DNA from: Borrelia sp. HM
Lineage (GTDB): Bacteria > Spirochaetota > Spirochaetia > Borreliales > Borreliaceae
NCBI RefSeq assembly: GCF_019669085.1
Contig: NZ_AP024401.1
Location: 682,001 to 746,000 of the forward strand
Direction of reading: 5' to 3'
DNA length: 64,000 nt
Shown here: in pieces, positions 20,609-29,947 of the stretch
How positions within the stretch are numbered: the first letter of the stretch is position 1
Layout of the letters: each line of letters begins with the position of its first letter
The notes under the pieces: model-generated
What the model was told of the DNA's origin: nothing
Database searches by the model: none
What the model saw: the letters and a program-made list of their open reading frames with translations, nothing else
Translations under genes and position numbers: made by a program

Positions 20609-21045
20609 AATTGAATGCTCTTTTTTTTGCGTTAATTTTTTATGTCTCCTGTCATAATCATAATTATGATAAAGAAATTATTATAAATAATGATACTAAG
20701 TTTTTTGTTAAACTGGCAGTTGATGATTTTACTAGAGCTAAGGGATATATGGGTATAAAGAGCATAAGTGAGAATAATGGTATGCTTTTTATTTTTAAGA
20801 AGGAAAAAAATTTATCTTTTTGGATGAAAGATACTCCTATTCCACTTGAAATTGCTTATATTGATTCTGCTGGTGTTATTAAGGAAATTTATAGTTTGGT
20901 GCCTTTTTCAGAAAAACCTGTGAATTCTAAATATAAGGTTAAATATGCACTTGAAGTTTTAGAAGGTTCTTTTTCTAGATTTAAAATTAAAGTAGGTAGC
21001 AAAGTAAAGTTTAATTTTGATATTAATTCTTTAAGTGTGGAATAG
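20605..21045 (+). CDS. DUF192 family lipoprotein
   Basis: The 146-residue protein has a lipoprotein signal (LNALFFALIFYVSC, lipobox cysteine at about residue 16) and a DUF192 domain, with LSFWMKDTPIPLEIAYID and the final VGSKVKF strand. The biochemical role of DUF192 proteins is not established. The start is TTG at 20605 in a TTGA overlap with the preceding gene, so translation is probably coupled. It meets the convergent lipoprotein gene with no bases between. Confidence 0.82.
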   Translation: MKLNALFFALIFYVSCHNHNYDKEIIINNDTKFFVKLAVDDFTRAKGYMGIKSISENNGMLFIFKKEKNLSFWMKDTPIPLEIAYIDSAGVIKEIYSLVPFSEKPVNSKYKVKYALEVLEGSFSRFKIKVGSKVKFNFDINSLSVE

Positions 21046-21696
21046 TTATTTGGCTTTTATTTTTTGAAGCTCTTCTTCTACGTGATCTTGCATTGTATCT
21101 TTTTCATTTTGCAAGGTATCGTTATCAGATTCATTAGATACATTTTTAATGTTTGTTTCTGCATCATTACCCTTTATGACTTTTTTAAAGATAGAAACTG
21201 TTGTTACAACTTCCTCAATAGCATCAAGTATAAAAGATTCTTTTGCGTTCTCTTCAGCTTTAACAATATATATTAAGGAATTATTACCCCTTTCAGTATC
21301 ATGGATAATCTCCCATGAACCTAGTACTCTATTATTGTAGCTATCACTCATTAGAGATTCTGATATTTCTTGAATTTTATCTGAATTAATATCGAATGTT
21401 TCAACTATGCCAAATATTTCTCTTGTTTTTGATTTTTGATACGAATTTAGCTTGGATCTAATGATTATCTCTATTTTTGTATTATTGCTGATTTTTGATA
21501 CAATAAAGTCATTTTCTTTGTCTATTTTATATTCAATTTTGTTATTATCAAGTATTTTTTTTATTCTCTTATCATAAATTATATTTTTGTCTTTACAACT
21601 TATAAAGTTTATAAGTATTAAAACGGAAATAACTATGCTATATTTTAGTTTATATATGTTTAAGATACTTATTTTTAGCATTTTAGTACTTATCAT
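21046..21696 (-). CDS. Putative lipoprotein of unknown function (216 aa)
   Basis: A hydrophobic signal (about 18-33, YSIVISVLILINF) ends in ISCKDKN, a plausible lipobox with the cysteine near residue 34. The mature part is charged, with a central domain containing VLGSWEIIHDTERGNNSLI and an acidic, Asn/Asp-rich C-terminal tail. No family recognised. Spirochaetal lipoboxes are relaxed, so lipidation is likely but unproven. Convergent with the DUF192 gene and divergent from the glycosyltransferase-like gene 43 bases away. Confidence 0.72.
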   Translation of the reverse strand: MISTKMLKISILNIYKLKYSIVISVLILINFISCKDKNIIYDKRIKKILDNNKIEYKIDKENDFIVSKISNNTKIEIIIRSKLNSYQKSKTREIFGIVETFDINSDKIQEISESLMSDSYNNRVLGSWEIIHDTERGNNSLIYIVKAEENAKESFILDAIEEVVTTVSIFKKVIKGNDAETNIKNVSNESDNDTLQNEKDTMQDHVEEELQKIKAK

Positions 21697-21739
21697 GTAA
21701 TTATTATAGTTTAATTATAAGGATTTTTAAAGTAAGTTT

Positions 21740-22699
21740 ATGTATTTTAAGAGCAATGATTATTCTTATACAGTGATTCAGTCTAAAAATAATTATGTGC
21801 AGAAGTCAACATTTGGGATTTCTTTTGTAATTTTAAATAGAGGTACAAAAATTTTTAGAGAAGATTTATTTGAGTCTCTCTCTAATTTTGATTTTATAAG
21901 AGAGATTATTTCTATTGAAAAACAAAGTAATAGGAATTCTGTTCAAACCATTTCAGAAAACTATGATAAATTAAAGTTTATTTTACTTTCTGATAATTTA
22001 AATTCTGGTGAAAAAGTAAATTTGGCCATGAAAGAATCCATTTGTAGTTTTGTTTTTGTTTTGCAAAGTGATATGTATTTGTTAAATCCTTTTTGGATTC
22101 CTAATATATTTGACGAAGTAGTTAAAAAAAATGTGCTTCTTGTTGGAGGAGAATTTTTTGATAAGGAAGAGGAAGTTATTCCTTCAGTTTTTCTTCCTAC
22201 TATTGATAAACAGCAAAAATTAAAGGTAATTTTAATAAATTCTGAGAGGGATTATGAGAAAACTTTAGTTACCATGGATTATTGTGGGCTTTATTCTAAA
22301 GAGAGGTTTATTCAGTTGGGAGGTTTTGATAGAAGAATTAAAAATGAGTATTTTCAAAGACTAGATTTTGGACTGAGGGCTATTTATTTTGGAGAGAGTG
22401 TTCATATTTATAGAAAATTGAGAATACAATATACGGCTTTAAATGTTCCAGAAAATTTGACAAAAGATAGAAGCTTTTTAATCTTTTTGCTTAAAAATTA
22501 TGTTCCTATTTTTGTAGGAAATGGAATAAAATTTTCGTTCTTTAGATTTTTGAAATTATGTTTAAAATATAGGGTTAATCCTTTTCAGTTTATCAAAGAA
22601 TTTCAAGAAATTAAACGTGAAACTGTTAAGAATAGCTTGAGATTTAAAGGTGATTTAAAAAGTGCAATTGAGCTTTGGGAAAATAATATTATTGATTAA
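21740..22699 (+). CDS. Glycosyltransferase-like (GT2/GT-A) protein
   Basis: The 319-residue protein resembles family 2 glycosyltransferases: FGISFVILNRG as first strand, FVLQSDMYLLNP in the place of the DxD region, and LGGFDRRIKNEYFQRLDFGLR as the acceptor-side motif. No membrane segment is obvious. The DxD is reduced to SDM, so metal binding and catalysis are uncertain. The gene overlaps the amidase gene by 38 bases, which suggests joint expression and perhaps a cell-envelope role. Confidence 0.7.
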   Translation: MYFKSNDYSYTVIQSKNNYVQKSTFGISFVILNRGTKIFREDLFESLSNFDFIREIISIEKQSNRNSVQTISENYDKLKFILLSDNLNSGEKVNLAMKESICSFVFVLQSDMYLLNPFWIPNIFDEVVKKNVLLVGGEFFDKEEEVIPSVFLPTIDKQQKLKVILINSERDYEKTLVTMDYCGLYSKERFIQLGGFDRRIKNEYFQRLDFGLRAIYFGESVHIYRKLRIQYTALNVPENLTKDRSFLIFLLKNYVPIFVGNGIKFSFFRFLKLCLKYRVNPFQFIKEFQEIKRETVKNSLRFKGDLKSAIELWENNIID

Positions 22700-23690
22700 T
22701 TTAATATTTTCTTGCTACTTATCTTTAGAAGCCCAAGAAGTTAATTATATTAATATTCTCGATTCATTTAATAATAAATTTTTTAAGTTTAATTTTGACA
22801 TTAAAAATGACATTCTGACAATTGAACATGAAAAAGGATATCTTAAGATTAAGGTGGGATTTGAATATGGTCTTTCATCCATTGGTTATTATCTTTATAT
22901 AGATCCTATTCTTTTAAAGAACGGAGAAATCTTAATAACTAAGAAAGCATTGATGCAGATTGAAAATCATTTTAATTCTTTGCAAAGTTATAATAAACCA
23001 AGGATAACATCAATAGTAATTGACCCTGGTCATGGTGGTTATGATAGAGGAGCTATGGTGACTCATAGGATAAATGAGTATGATATTACTTTTTTTGAGA
23101 AAGATTTTTCTTTAACTTATTCTATGCATCTATATAAACTTTTAAGTAATTATTTTTTAGACAGGAATATTGTATTAACTCGTGTAGATGATGTTTTTGT
23201 GTCCTTGCAAGATAGGTCTGAGCTTGCAAATGCTATTAAACCGGATTTTCCTAATAATGTAATATTTTTGTCAATACATGTGAATAATGCTCCAAATCCT
23301 AAAGCTAGAGGGATTGAATTTTGGTATTTGCCCCAAGATTCAAGAAGAGAAGTTATAAAAAATTTTAAAGGATATGATATTAGAGGTAATAGATACTTAA
23401 GGGAACTTAATGATATACTAGATGTTAAGTATAAATACGAATCCAAAAAATTAGCTGAGATTTTATATGAAACTTTTGTTGATGTTGTATGTGAAACTAA
23501 AATTAGATCAATCAGGGAAGAACAGTGGTTTGTCATAAAAAATAGTAGTATGCCAGCAGTATTAATTGAAATTGGATTTTTATCTAATATTGATGATGCA
23601 ATGTTGATTTTAGATTATAGTTATATGAGTAAGATGAATATGTTAGTACTTGAATCTTTGATTAAGTTTATTGAATTTTATGAGAAGTAA
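22662..23690 (+). CDS. N-acetylmuramoyl-L-alanine amidase (Amidase_3)
   Basis: The 342-residue exported enzyme cleaves the bond between MurNAc and the peptide stem of peptidoglycan. Motifs: VIDPGHGGYDRGAM (zinc His), VLTRVDD, FLSIHVNNAP (zinc His) and AVLIEIGFLSN (catalytic Glu). The N-terminus from the GTG at 22662 forms a signal peptide (MQLSFGKIILLINLIFSCYL). A TTG at 22692 is a possible later start but gives a poor signal peptide. It overlaps the glycosyltransferase-like gene by 38 bases and the following membrane protein gene slightly. Confidence 0.9.
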   Translation: MQLSFGKIILLINLIFSCYLSLEAQEVNYINILDSFNNKFFKFNFDIKNDILTIEHEKGYLKIKVGFEYGLSSIGYYLYIDPILLKNGEILITKKALMQIENHFNSLQSYNKPRITSIVIDPGHGGYDRGAMVTHRINEYDITFFEKDFSLTYSMHLYKLLSNYFLDRNIVLTRVDDVFVSLQDRSELANAIKPDFPNNVIFLSIHVNNAPNPKARGIEFWYLPQDSRREVIKNFKGYDIRGNRYLRELNDILDVKYKYESKKLAEILYETFVDVVCETKIRSIREEQWFVIKNSSMPAVLIEIGFLSNIDDAMLILDYSYMSKMNMLVLESLIKFIEFYEK

Positions 23691-24219
23691 TGTGTTGAAC
23701 ATATATTTAAAAAATAGTTACTCTTATTATAATTTTATTAGTCGTACTGTAACCAAATATATGCTTGGAATTCTAGTTGCGATTTTATTTTCAAGTTTTT
23801 TATTTTCTTCATGTATGATTATTTTTAATTATGAAAATATTTTCTTTAGAAAAGTATTTTATTTTCATTTAGAACATAAATTGATTGCTGATTTGAGATT
23901 TTTAAAAGAGAAAAAAACTATTAAAGAAAATTTGGATCTTGTAGTTAGAGACTTTTTGTTGGGGAATATTAATGGTTTTGCTTTGCAATTTGGTACAAGA
24001 GATGTGAAACTTTTATACTCTTTTATTAATAATGATGTATATTGTATAAATCTTTCAAAGGAGTTTTATTATTCTTTTGAAAATGGTGGTTATAATGACT
24101 CTGATAAGTTAAGAGTAAATTTGTTTGTTAAATCTTTAGAAGAAACAATTAATTTTAACTATCCTGGATATGTTGGAAAGATTTTGATTTTTATTGAAGG
24201 ATATATTTTAAATGTTTAA
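23680..24219 (+). CDS. Single-pass membrane protein of unknown function
   Basis: The product has one membrane helix near the N-terminus (MLGILVAILFSSFLFSSCMI) and a soluble, probably extracytoplasmic domain of about 130 residues. The ATG at 23680 (MRSNVLNIYLKN) overlaps the amidase gene; a TTG at 23671 is three codons earlier. Neither has a good ribosome-binding site, so coupling to the amidase is likely. No family recognised. It is the last gene before flaA. Confidence 0.7.
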   Translation: MRSNVLNIYLKNSYSYYNFISRTVTKYMLGILVAILFSSFLFSSCMIIFNYENIFFRKVFYFHLEHKLIADLRFLKEKKTIKENLDLVVRDFLLGNINGFALQFGTRDVKLLYSFINNDVYCINLSKEFYYSFENGGYNDSDKLRVNLFVKSLEETINFNYPGYVGKILIFIEGYILNV

Positions 24220-24319
24220 GTGTACCTATTTAGTATGTTTAGATATGTTGTAAGAATATATTTATAAAATTAAGAATCAAGTTCTTATCTTAAGTTATTT
24301 TTATGGGAGAAGTTGGTTT

Positions 24320-25372
24320 ATGATTAAAGCAAAAAAACTTATTTTTATTTTATTTTTTTTTCTGTTGTTTAGTTCTATTTTTGCACAAAATATTCCTATA
24401 AGTGCATCATCAGGTAATAATTCTCAAAAAAGTGAGCCTGGAGAATTAGTTTTTGACTTTGCAGAACTTGCAAAAGATCCAAACCCAACTAAGCTTGATC
24501 TTACCGATTATGTTGATCGTGTATATTCTGGAAATGCGGGTATTCTTAAGTCAGAAGATATGGTATTAGATTTACGGCTAAGTAATTGGGTTGTTCTTTT
24601 AACTCCTTCAGCTAGAATGCAGGCTTATGTGAAAAATTCTATTGTAGCCCCAGCTATTGTTAAGAATGAATCTGTTAGATATCCAGGTGATACAATTTTA
24701 GGAATTAGAGTGTTTTTTCCAAGAAATTCTCAATCATCTGCAATGATTTTACCTCCATTTAAGATTCCTTTTTATTCTGGTGAGGATGGCAATCAGTTTA
24801 TAGGTAAGGGATTAATTGACAATGTTAAGACTGTTAAAGAGATAAAGGTGACTGTTTACAGTTTGGGTTATGAGGTTTATCTTGATGCTTTATTTGAAGA
24901 TATGAGTGGTGTGGAGTATGTTTATCCTTTAGGCACTTTAAAATTTAAGGGTTGGTCGGATTTAGTATGGTCAAATCCGAATTATCTTCCAGGCATGCAT
25001 TATAGAATTCTACAAGAAAATATTCCTAATTATCCTCTTCCTTCAAGTAGGATGAGATTTAAAGCATTTAGAGTCTTGAAATCTCATAGTTCAAGGGAGC
25101 AAAATTGTATTTTTTATGTTAAGGATGTGAGAGTTATTTATGATAAGTTAAACATTGCCTTTGATTCTGACATTGATAGTGAATCTATATTTAAAATTTA
25201 TAGAACACAAGGGGCAAAATCACTTCAAAAATTGAAGGCGCAAGAAACTCTTAAGAGGATTTTAAAAATTAGGGAAGATGTATCAATGTCAGATGAATCT
25301 TTCCAAAATTTATTAGAGAAAGGTAATAATTCTCCTGATACTGGAGCTGGATTACTGACTAAGGAAAAGTAA
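24320..25372 (+). CDS. flaA: Flagellar filament outer layer (sheath) protein FlaA
   Basis: The 350-residue protein starts with a signal peptide (KKLIFILFFFLLFSSIFAQN, cleavage probably after FA) and matches spirochaetal FlaA, with VVLLTPSARMQAYVKNS and PGMHYRILQENIPNYP. It covers the periplasmic flagellar filament core made of FlaB. GGGAGAAG precedes the ATG. It begins the flaA-cheA2-cheW3-cheX-cheY3 cluster, an operon known in B. burgdorferi. A hairpin at 25393-25420 separates it from cheA2 and may set their ratio. Confidence 0.95.
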   Translation: MIKAKKLIFILFFFLLFSSIFAQNIPISASSGNNSQKSEPGELVFDFAELAKDPNPTKLDLTDYVDRVYSGNAGILKSEDMVLDLRLSNWVVLLTPSARMQAYVKNSIVAPAIVKNESVRYPGDTILGIRVFFPRNSQSSAMILPPFKIPFYSGEDGNQFIGKGLIDNVKTVKEIKVTVYSLGYEVYLDALFEDMSGVEYVYPLGTLKFKGWSDLVWSNPNYLPGMHYRILQENIPNYPLPSSRMRFKAFRVLKSHSSREQNCIFYVKDVRVIYDKLNIAFDSDIDSESIFKIYRTQGAKSLQKLKAQETLKRILKIREDVSMSDESFQNLLEKGNNSPDTGAGLLTKEK

Positions 25373-25392
25373 GTAATTTTAATGATGTCAAT

Positions 25393-25420
25393 GGCAAAGC
25401 TCTGTTAAAGAGTTTTTGCC
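25393..25420 (+). other. Hairpin between flaA and cheA2
   Basis: GGCAAA (25393-25398) pairs with TTTGCC (25415-25420), and CTCT pairs with AGAG inside, leaving a small bulge. No T-run follows, so it is more likely a partial terminator or RNA processing/stability element than a full stop. Confidence 0.45.
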
Positions 25421-25450
25421 ATATTGAGACAATATAGGAAAATTAATTTA

Positions 25451-28027
25451 ATGATAGATTCAGAAAATGAAGAACTTTTAGATATCTTTTTTGAGGAAGC
25501 TCAAAGTCTTGTAGATACTCTTGAAGAAAATATTATGTCATTAGAAGATGACCCTAATAATGCAGAAACTATTGATGAAATATTTAGGGCGGCACATACC
25601 ATTAAGGGTAGTTCAGCGTCAGTTGACATGATGGAACTCTCAGAATTTACTCACGTTGTGGAAGATGTATTTGATGCTATTAGAGATAATAAATTAAAGA
25701 TATGTAATGATCTTATTGATTTACTTTTAAGTTCTCTTGATGTAATAAAAAGCATGCTTGATGAACGTTTTCATGGAAATGTTTATTTACAAGATGTAAG
25801 TGAGCTTAAAAGTAAATTAAGAGGATTTATAAAAGTAGAGAGTACAAATTCCGTAGTGTCATTAAATAATGTAAGTGATGATGAATTTTTGCTTTCTTTT
25901 TATGAACTTAGTGATATGCGAGAGAGTTTGGGACTTGGTCAAAAAATTTTAAGGGTTAGTATTAATTTTAATGAAGATAATCCTATGCTTACAATTTCTG
26001 GCATACAAATGTTTCAATCTTTAAAAGATTTAGGACCAATCCTTTACACTGTTCCTAGTTATGATCAAATTATTGCAGGTAAATTTTTAAAAAGGGTAGA
26101 TTATTATTTGATTTATTCAACTAATAATAATTTGCATAATAGTGTTGAGGAAAAAATAAACTTGTCTGATGTTGCTTTAAATTATGCAATTACTGAATTT
26201 GATATTGATAATGAATTAGCAAAAGCAGAATTAAGAGAAAAACGTATTGTTGATCATAAAATTTCATCTAAAGAGAAATTGCAACTTTCTAATGATGAGA
26301 TTATAAGTTTAAATGAGCGTATTGGTGATGCTAAATTATTTGAGGTGAAGTTAAATTTTAATAAAGATAATCCTATGGCTACAATTTCAGGATTTCAGAT
26401 GTTTCAGGCATTAAAAAGTTTGGGAGAAGTTTATAAATCTATTCCTAATAGTGACGATTTATTGAGCGATAAATTTTTTGATTTTATTGTGTATTATTTG
26501 ATATCCAATACCTCAGTAGATAGTATCATTAAAAAGGTAAATTTATCAGATGTTGTTGTAAATTTTGATATTAATGAAGTTGATTTTAAAAATATTAAGG
26601 ATATAGATTTAACTTCTGAAGTTGATGATTATGCTCCTGTTAAGGAATCTAAGAAGTCACCTATGCATATTAATTTAATTAGGATTGATAGTAAAAGAAT
26701 AGATTCCATATTAAATCTTGTAAGTGAGGCTGTCGTAAGTAAGTCTGCTTATAATCAAATCAATTCTGATATGATGTCATTTCTTAATGGTTTTAATCAT
26801 TTTTATGATTATCAAGAAAATTTGCGAAATAGCTTTTTGCTAGATTTAAAGATGATTTTTAAGGATATAGATTTAGAGTTAGAACGTTCTATTGAAAATA
26901 AAATAGCAAGTTTAATAGAGTTTAAGGTAGATAGAGCTTTACATGATATTGCAGAATTGAAAGACTTATTATTTAAAATTATTCAGGATTCTAAATTTGC
27001 ATCTAATAGGCTTTCTAGAATAATTACTGATTTACATGAGAGTGTTTTAAAAACAAGGATGTTGCCAGTTTCTGGGATTTTTTCAAGATTTACAAGAGTT
27101 GTAAGAGATTTGTCAAAGAAATTAGGTAAAATCGTAGAGCTTAGTACTGAGGGTGAGGATACTGAGATTGATAAATCTGTTATAGATGATCTTGTAGAGC
27201 CTTTAATGCATTGTGTTAGAAATTCTATGGATCATGGATTGGAAACTGTTGATGAGAGACTTAAGAAAGGTAAAAATAAAACTGGGCATATATTTTTGCG
27301 TGCTAGGAACGAAGGTAATGTAATCTCAATTGAGATTGAAGACGATGGTAGAGGTATAGACCCAAATATTATTAGGCAAAAATCAATTGAGAAAGGTTTA
27401 ATTAATGAAAATACGGTTTTATCTGATAATGAGATTTTAAATTTAATTTTTTCTCCTGGATTTTCAACAGCTAGTCATGTTACAGATATTTCTGGTAGAG
27501 GGGTAGGGTTGGATGTTGTTAAGAATAGTATTAAGAAATTAAATGGGACCATTATTATAGATTCTAAAGTTAATGTTGGTACTACTTTTAAAATCAAACT
27601 TCCCTTAACATTAGTAATTGTTCAGGGTCTTCTTGTAAGATCTGGTAGTGAAATTTATGTTCTTCCTTTAAATAGTGTTCTTGAAACGCATAGGATTAGC
27701 GAGGAAAATATTAAAATTCTTGAAAATGACCATGAGGTCTATAATTTAAGAGAAGAAGTTATATCCGTGCTTAGACTTGATGAGCTTTTTAATATAAAGT
27801 ATGATCAGGATTTGTATGAAAAATTTTTGATAGTTGTTAGCATTAATGATAAAAAAGCAGGCATAGTTGTCGATTCTATTCTTGGGGAAGAAGATTTTGT
27901 TGTAAAGCCTATTAAAGATAAATATGCTTCAAGTCCTGGAATAGTCGGGGCTGCTACACTTGGTAATGGTAAGGTTGTCTTGATTATTGATGTATTTAGG
28001 CTTTTTGACTTAAAGGATATGAAATAA
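25451..28027 (+). CDS. cheA2: Chemotaxis histidine kinase CheA2
   Basis: The 858-residue kinase has an HPt domain with phospho-accepting H49 (RAAHTIKGSS), a middle region with two similar units (about 166-225 and 296-355, each with DNPM.TISG.QMFQ.LK), a dimerisation helix pair, an HATPase domain (N box HCVRNSMDHGLE, G1 EDDGRGID, G2 GRGVGLDVV) and a C-terminal CheW-like domain. It phosphorylates CheY from chemoreceptor input. The ATG at 25451 follows AGGA; an upstream TTG at 25424 would add nine unlikely residues. Length agrees with B. burgdorferi CheA2, the kinase essential for chemotaxis there. Confidence 0.96.
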   Translation: MIDSENEELLDIFFEEAQSLVDTLEENIMSLEDDPNNAETIDEIFRAAHTIKGSSASVDMMELSEFTHVVEDVFDAIRDNKLKICNDLIDLLLSSLDVIKSMLDERFHGNVYLQDVSELKSKLRGFIKVESTNSVVSLNNVSDDEFLLSFYELSDMRESLGLGQKILRVSINFNEDNPMLTISGIQMFQSLKDLGPILYTVPSYDQIIAGKFLKRVDYYLIYSTNNNLHNSVEEKINLSDVALNYAITEFDIDNELAKAELREKRIVDHKISSKEKLQLSNDEIISLNERIGDAKLFEVKLNFNKDNPMATISGFQMFQALKSLGEVYKSIPNSDDLLSDKFFDFIVYYLISNTSVDSIIKKVNLSDVVVNFDINEVDFKNIKDIDLTSEVDDYAPVKESKKSPMHINLIRIDSKRIDSILNLVSEAVVSKSAYNQINSDMMSFLNGFNHFYDYQENLRNSFLLDLKMIFKDIDLELERSIENKIASLIEFKVDRALHDIAELKDLLFKIIQDSKFASNRLSRIITDLHESVLKTRMLPVSGIFSRFTRVVRDLSKKLGKIVELSTEGEDTEIDKSVIDDLVEPLMHCVRNSMDHGLETVDERLKKGKNKTGHIFLRARNEGNVISIEIEDDGRGIDPNIIRQKSIEKGLINENTVLSDNEILNLIFSPGFSTASHVTDISGRGVGLDVVKNSIKKLNGTIIIDSKVNVGTTFKIKLPLTLVIVQGLLVRSGSEIYVLPLNSVLETHRISEENIKILENDHEVYNLREEVISVLRLDELFNIKYDQDLYEKFLIVVSINDKKAGIVVDSILGEEDFVVKPIKDKYASSPGIVGAATLGNGKVVLIIDVFRLFDLKDMK

Positions 28028-28034
28028 TAGTCTT

Positions 28035-29411
28035 ATGATGGAAATAAAAGAAATATATTTGGGCGAACATAATTTAAGTGATCACGCAAAAGGAACTGAC
28101 TCTATTAATTTAGATTTTAAAGTAGTGTCATTTAATATTGGAAATGATAATTATCTAATAGATATTATGCAAGTTAAAGAAATTAGGAAATCTGGCAATT
28201 TTACATATGTTCCAAATTCTAGAAGATATGTTGTTGGTCTTGATAATTTAAGAGGTGAGATAATCTCGATTATTGATTTGAGAATAATGTTTAATTTGGA
28301 AGTTATTCAAAAAGAAGTTGAAGATATTATGATCCTTAGAAATAGAGATCTCTTAATAGGAGTTATTGTTGATAAAGTAAATAATATTTTTTCGATTGAT
28401 TCTTCTATGATTCAAGAGCCCCATCCTGTTTTGTCTCAGGAATCATTGATAGGCTACATAAAGGGAGTGGTTGAATATGGTAAAAAGTTATATATTCTTC
28501 TTGATGTTGATAAGATTTTTGATTATGATGATGATGAAGAGGAATATTTAGAAGATAACAACAAGAATGATGAAGTAAATCATTCTAAACATGAGGATGA
28601 GTCATTGATCAATAGTAATTATTCGTTAGAATTGCCAAGCTCATCTATAACATCATTTGAACCTTCGTTAGATGATTTAAGAATTATCAAAGAAAATCTT
28701 TTTAAATATTCTTTTAATGCTTCTTTGGTAAGTGATGAATTTTTGAGAAAAATTGGGCTAAAATTAGATATTGAGAATATTGATGACTTAGTTTATGATC
28801 ACTTTTTAAGTGAGTTTTATTCAAAATCATCAGGGGTTTTGTGGGATGATAAGTATTTAAGAGAATTTCAGGATGAAATTGTTAATAAACATATCAATAG
28901 TATGAGTAATATTGGTTCTCTTTTAAATGTTTTTGAGATTGGGTGTGGTGATGGAAAGGAGACAATGTCTTTTGTTAATGCTTTATATGATTCTTATAAG
29001 AATCCTTTTAAGGTAACGGCTATTGATAATAATTTAGTTAAGGTAATTGGGACTGCTAATATGACTTTTTCAGAATCTGAGATTAATGTGAGCGAGATTT
29101 ATAGAAAAAATTCTTTTGAGCAAGGTTCAGGAATTTATAAATTCAAACCAGAAATCATGAATAGTGTTTTGTTTGAATATTCAGATGCCATTTTATCAGA
29201 GTTTCCAGAAAATTTAGGAGTTATTTTTTTAAGGGATATTTTGTGTTTCTTAAATAATGATGATCAAGCTTTGATTTTAGATACTATTGCAGAGAAATCT
29301 GTTAAGGGTGCAATTTTAATTTTGGGAGATAATGAAGATCTTAAGAATAATGATATTTTTATAAAGGATAGATCTGTGGAATGTTTTAACTTGTATAAAA
29401 GGAGAAATTAA
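28035..29411 (+). CDS. cheW3: CheW3: CheW coupling domain fused to a CheR-like methyltransferase domain
   Basis: The 458-residue protein has an N-terminal CheW domain (about 25-165, FKVVSFNIGNDNYLIDIMQV, GLDNLRGEIISIIDLR), an acidic linker (about 168-205, DDDEEEYLEDNNKND), and a C-terminal domain that resembles the CheR methyltransferase: SAM loop VFEIGCGDGKETMS and FLRDILCFLNNDDQ, matching the usual RNVLIYF region. It likely couples receptors to CheA2, and may or may not methylate. The gene is 7 bases after cheA2 and overlaps cheX by one base (TAATG). Confidence 0.9.
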   Translation: MMEIKEIYLGEHNLSDHAKGTDSINLDFKVVSFNIGNDNYLIDIMQVKEIRKSGNFTYVPNSRRYVVGLDNLRGEIISIIDLRIMFNLEVIQKEVEDIMILRNRDLLIGVIVDKVNNIFSIDSSMIQEPHPVLSQESLIGYIKGVVEYGKKLYILLDVDKIFDYDDDEEEYLEDNNKNDEVNHSKHEDESLINSNYSLELPSSSITSFEPSLDDLRIIKENLFKYSFNASLVSDEFLRKIGLKLDIENIDDLVYDHFLSEFYSKSSGVLWDDKYLREFQDEIVNKHINSMSNIGSLLNVFEIGCGDGKETMSFVNALYDSYKNPFKVTAIDNNLVKVIGTANMTFSESEINVSEIYRKNSFEQGSGIYKFKPEIMNSVLFEYSDAILSEFPENLGVIFLRDILCFLNNDDQALILDTIAEKSVKGAILILGDNEDLKNNDIFIKDRSVECFNLYKRRN

Positions 29412-29896
29412 TGAGAATAGATTATATAGAACCATTTTTAGATGCTGCTTCTTCAGTTTTAAGGGATATGTTGCTTGTTGAAGATATTCATATGGGTAGT
29501 CCTGGGCTTAAGTCTATAAATCAGAAAATCAAAGGAGTTTCTGTAATTGTAGGGCTTGCAGGTTCTGTTGAAGGTAGTATCATTATTGATATGGATATTG
29601 CTACGGCTCTTTTTGTGGCATCTAAGTTAAATTTTGAGGAGTATACTGATTTTGATGATGAAGAAACTAAGGAAATGGTAGCTGCAACTCTTACAGAAGT
29701 TGGTAATATTATTGCTGGTAATTTTGTTACTACTTTACATGCTAAGGGTTTTGTGTTTGATATAACCCCACCAGCTTTTATTTATGGAGAAAATATGAAA
29801 ATAAGTAATAAAGGTTCTGAAGCTTTAATAGTACCTTTTACTTTGCCAGATGGTAAAATCATAGAAGTTAATATTGCAATAAGAGAGAGGGTTTGA
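29411..29896 (+). CDS. cheX: CheY-P phosphatase CheX
   Basis: The 161-residue cytoplasmic phosphatase removes phosphate from CheY3. The family ExxN active-site helix is seen in TLTEVGNIIAGNFVTTL, and the fold is shown by VIVGLAGSVEGSIIIDMD. B. burgdorferi CheX dephosphorylates CheY3 as a dimer, which is established there. Its start codon overlaps the cheW3 stop, indicating coupled translation. Length is normal. Confidence 0.94.
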   Translation: MRIDYIEPFLDAASSVLRDMLLVEDIHMGSPGLKSINQKIKGVSVIVGLAGSVEGSIIIDMDIATALFVASKLNFEEYTDFDDEETKEMVAATLTEVGNIIAGNFVTTLHAKGFVFDITPPAFIYGENMKISNKGSEALIVPFTLPDGKIIEVNIAIRERV

Positions 29897-29947
29897 TATT
29901 ATTATGAATTTGAAAGTACTTATTATAATACAAGAAGAGGGTTTAAT

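Noticed and set aside
24270..24293. Two alternative small hairpins in the flaA leader
   Set aside because: Stems are only six A/T-rich base pairs and no switching signal is evident.
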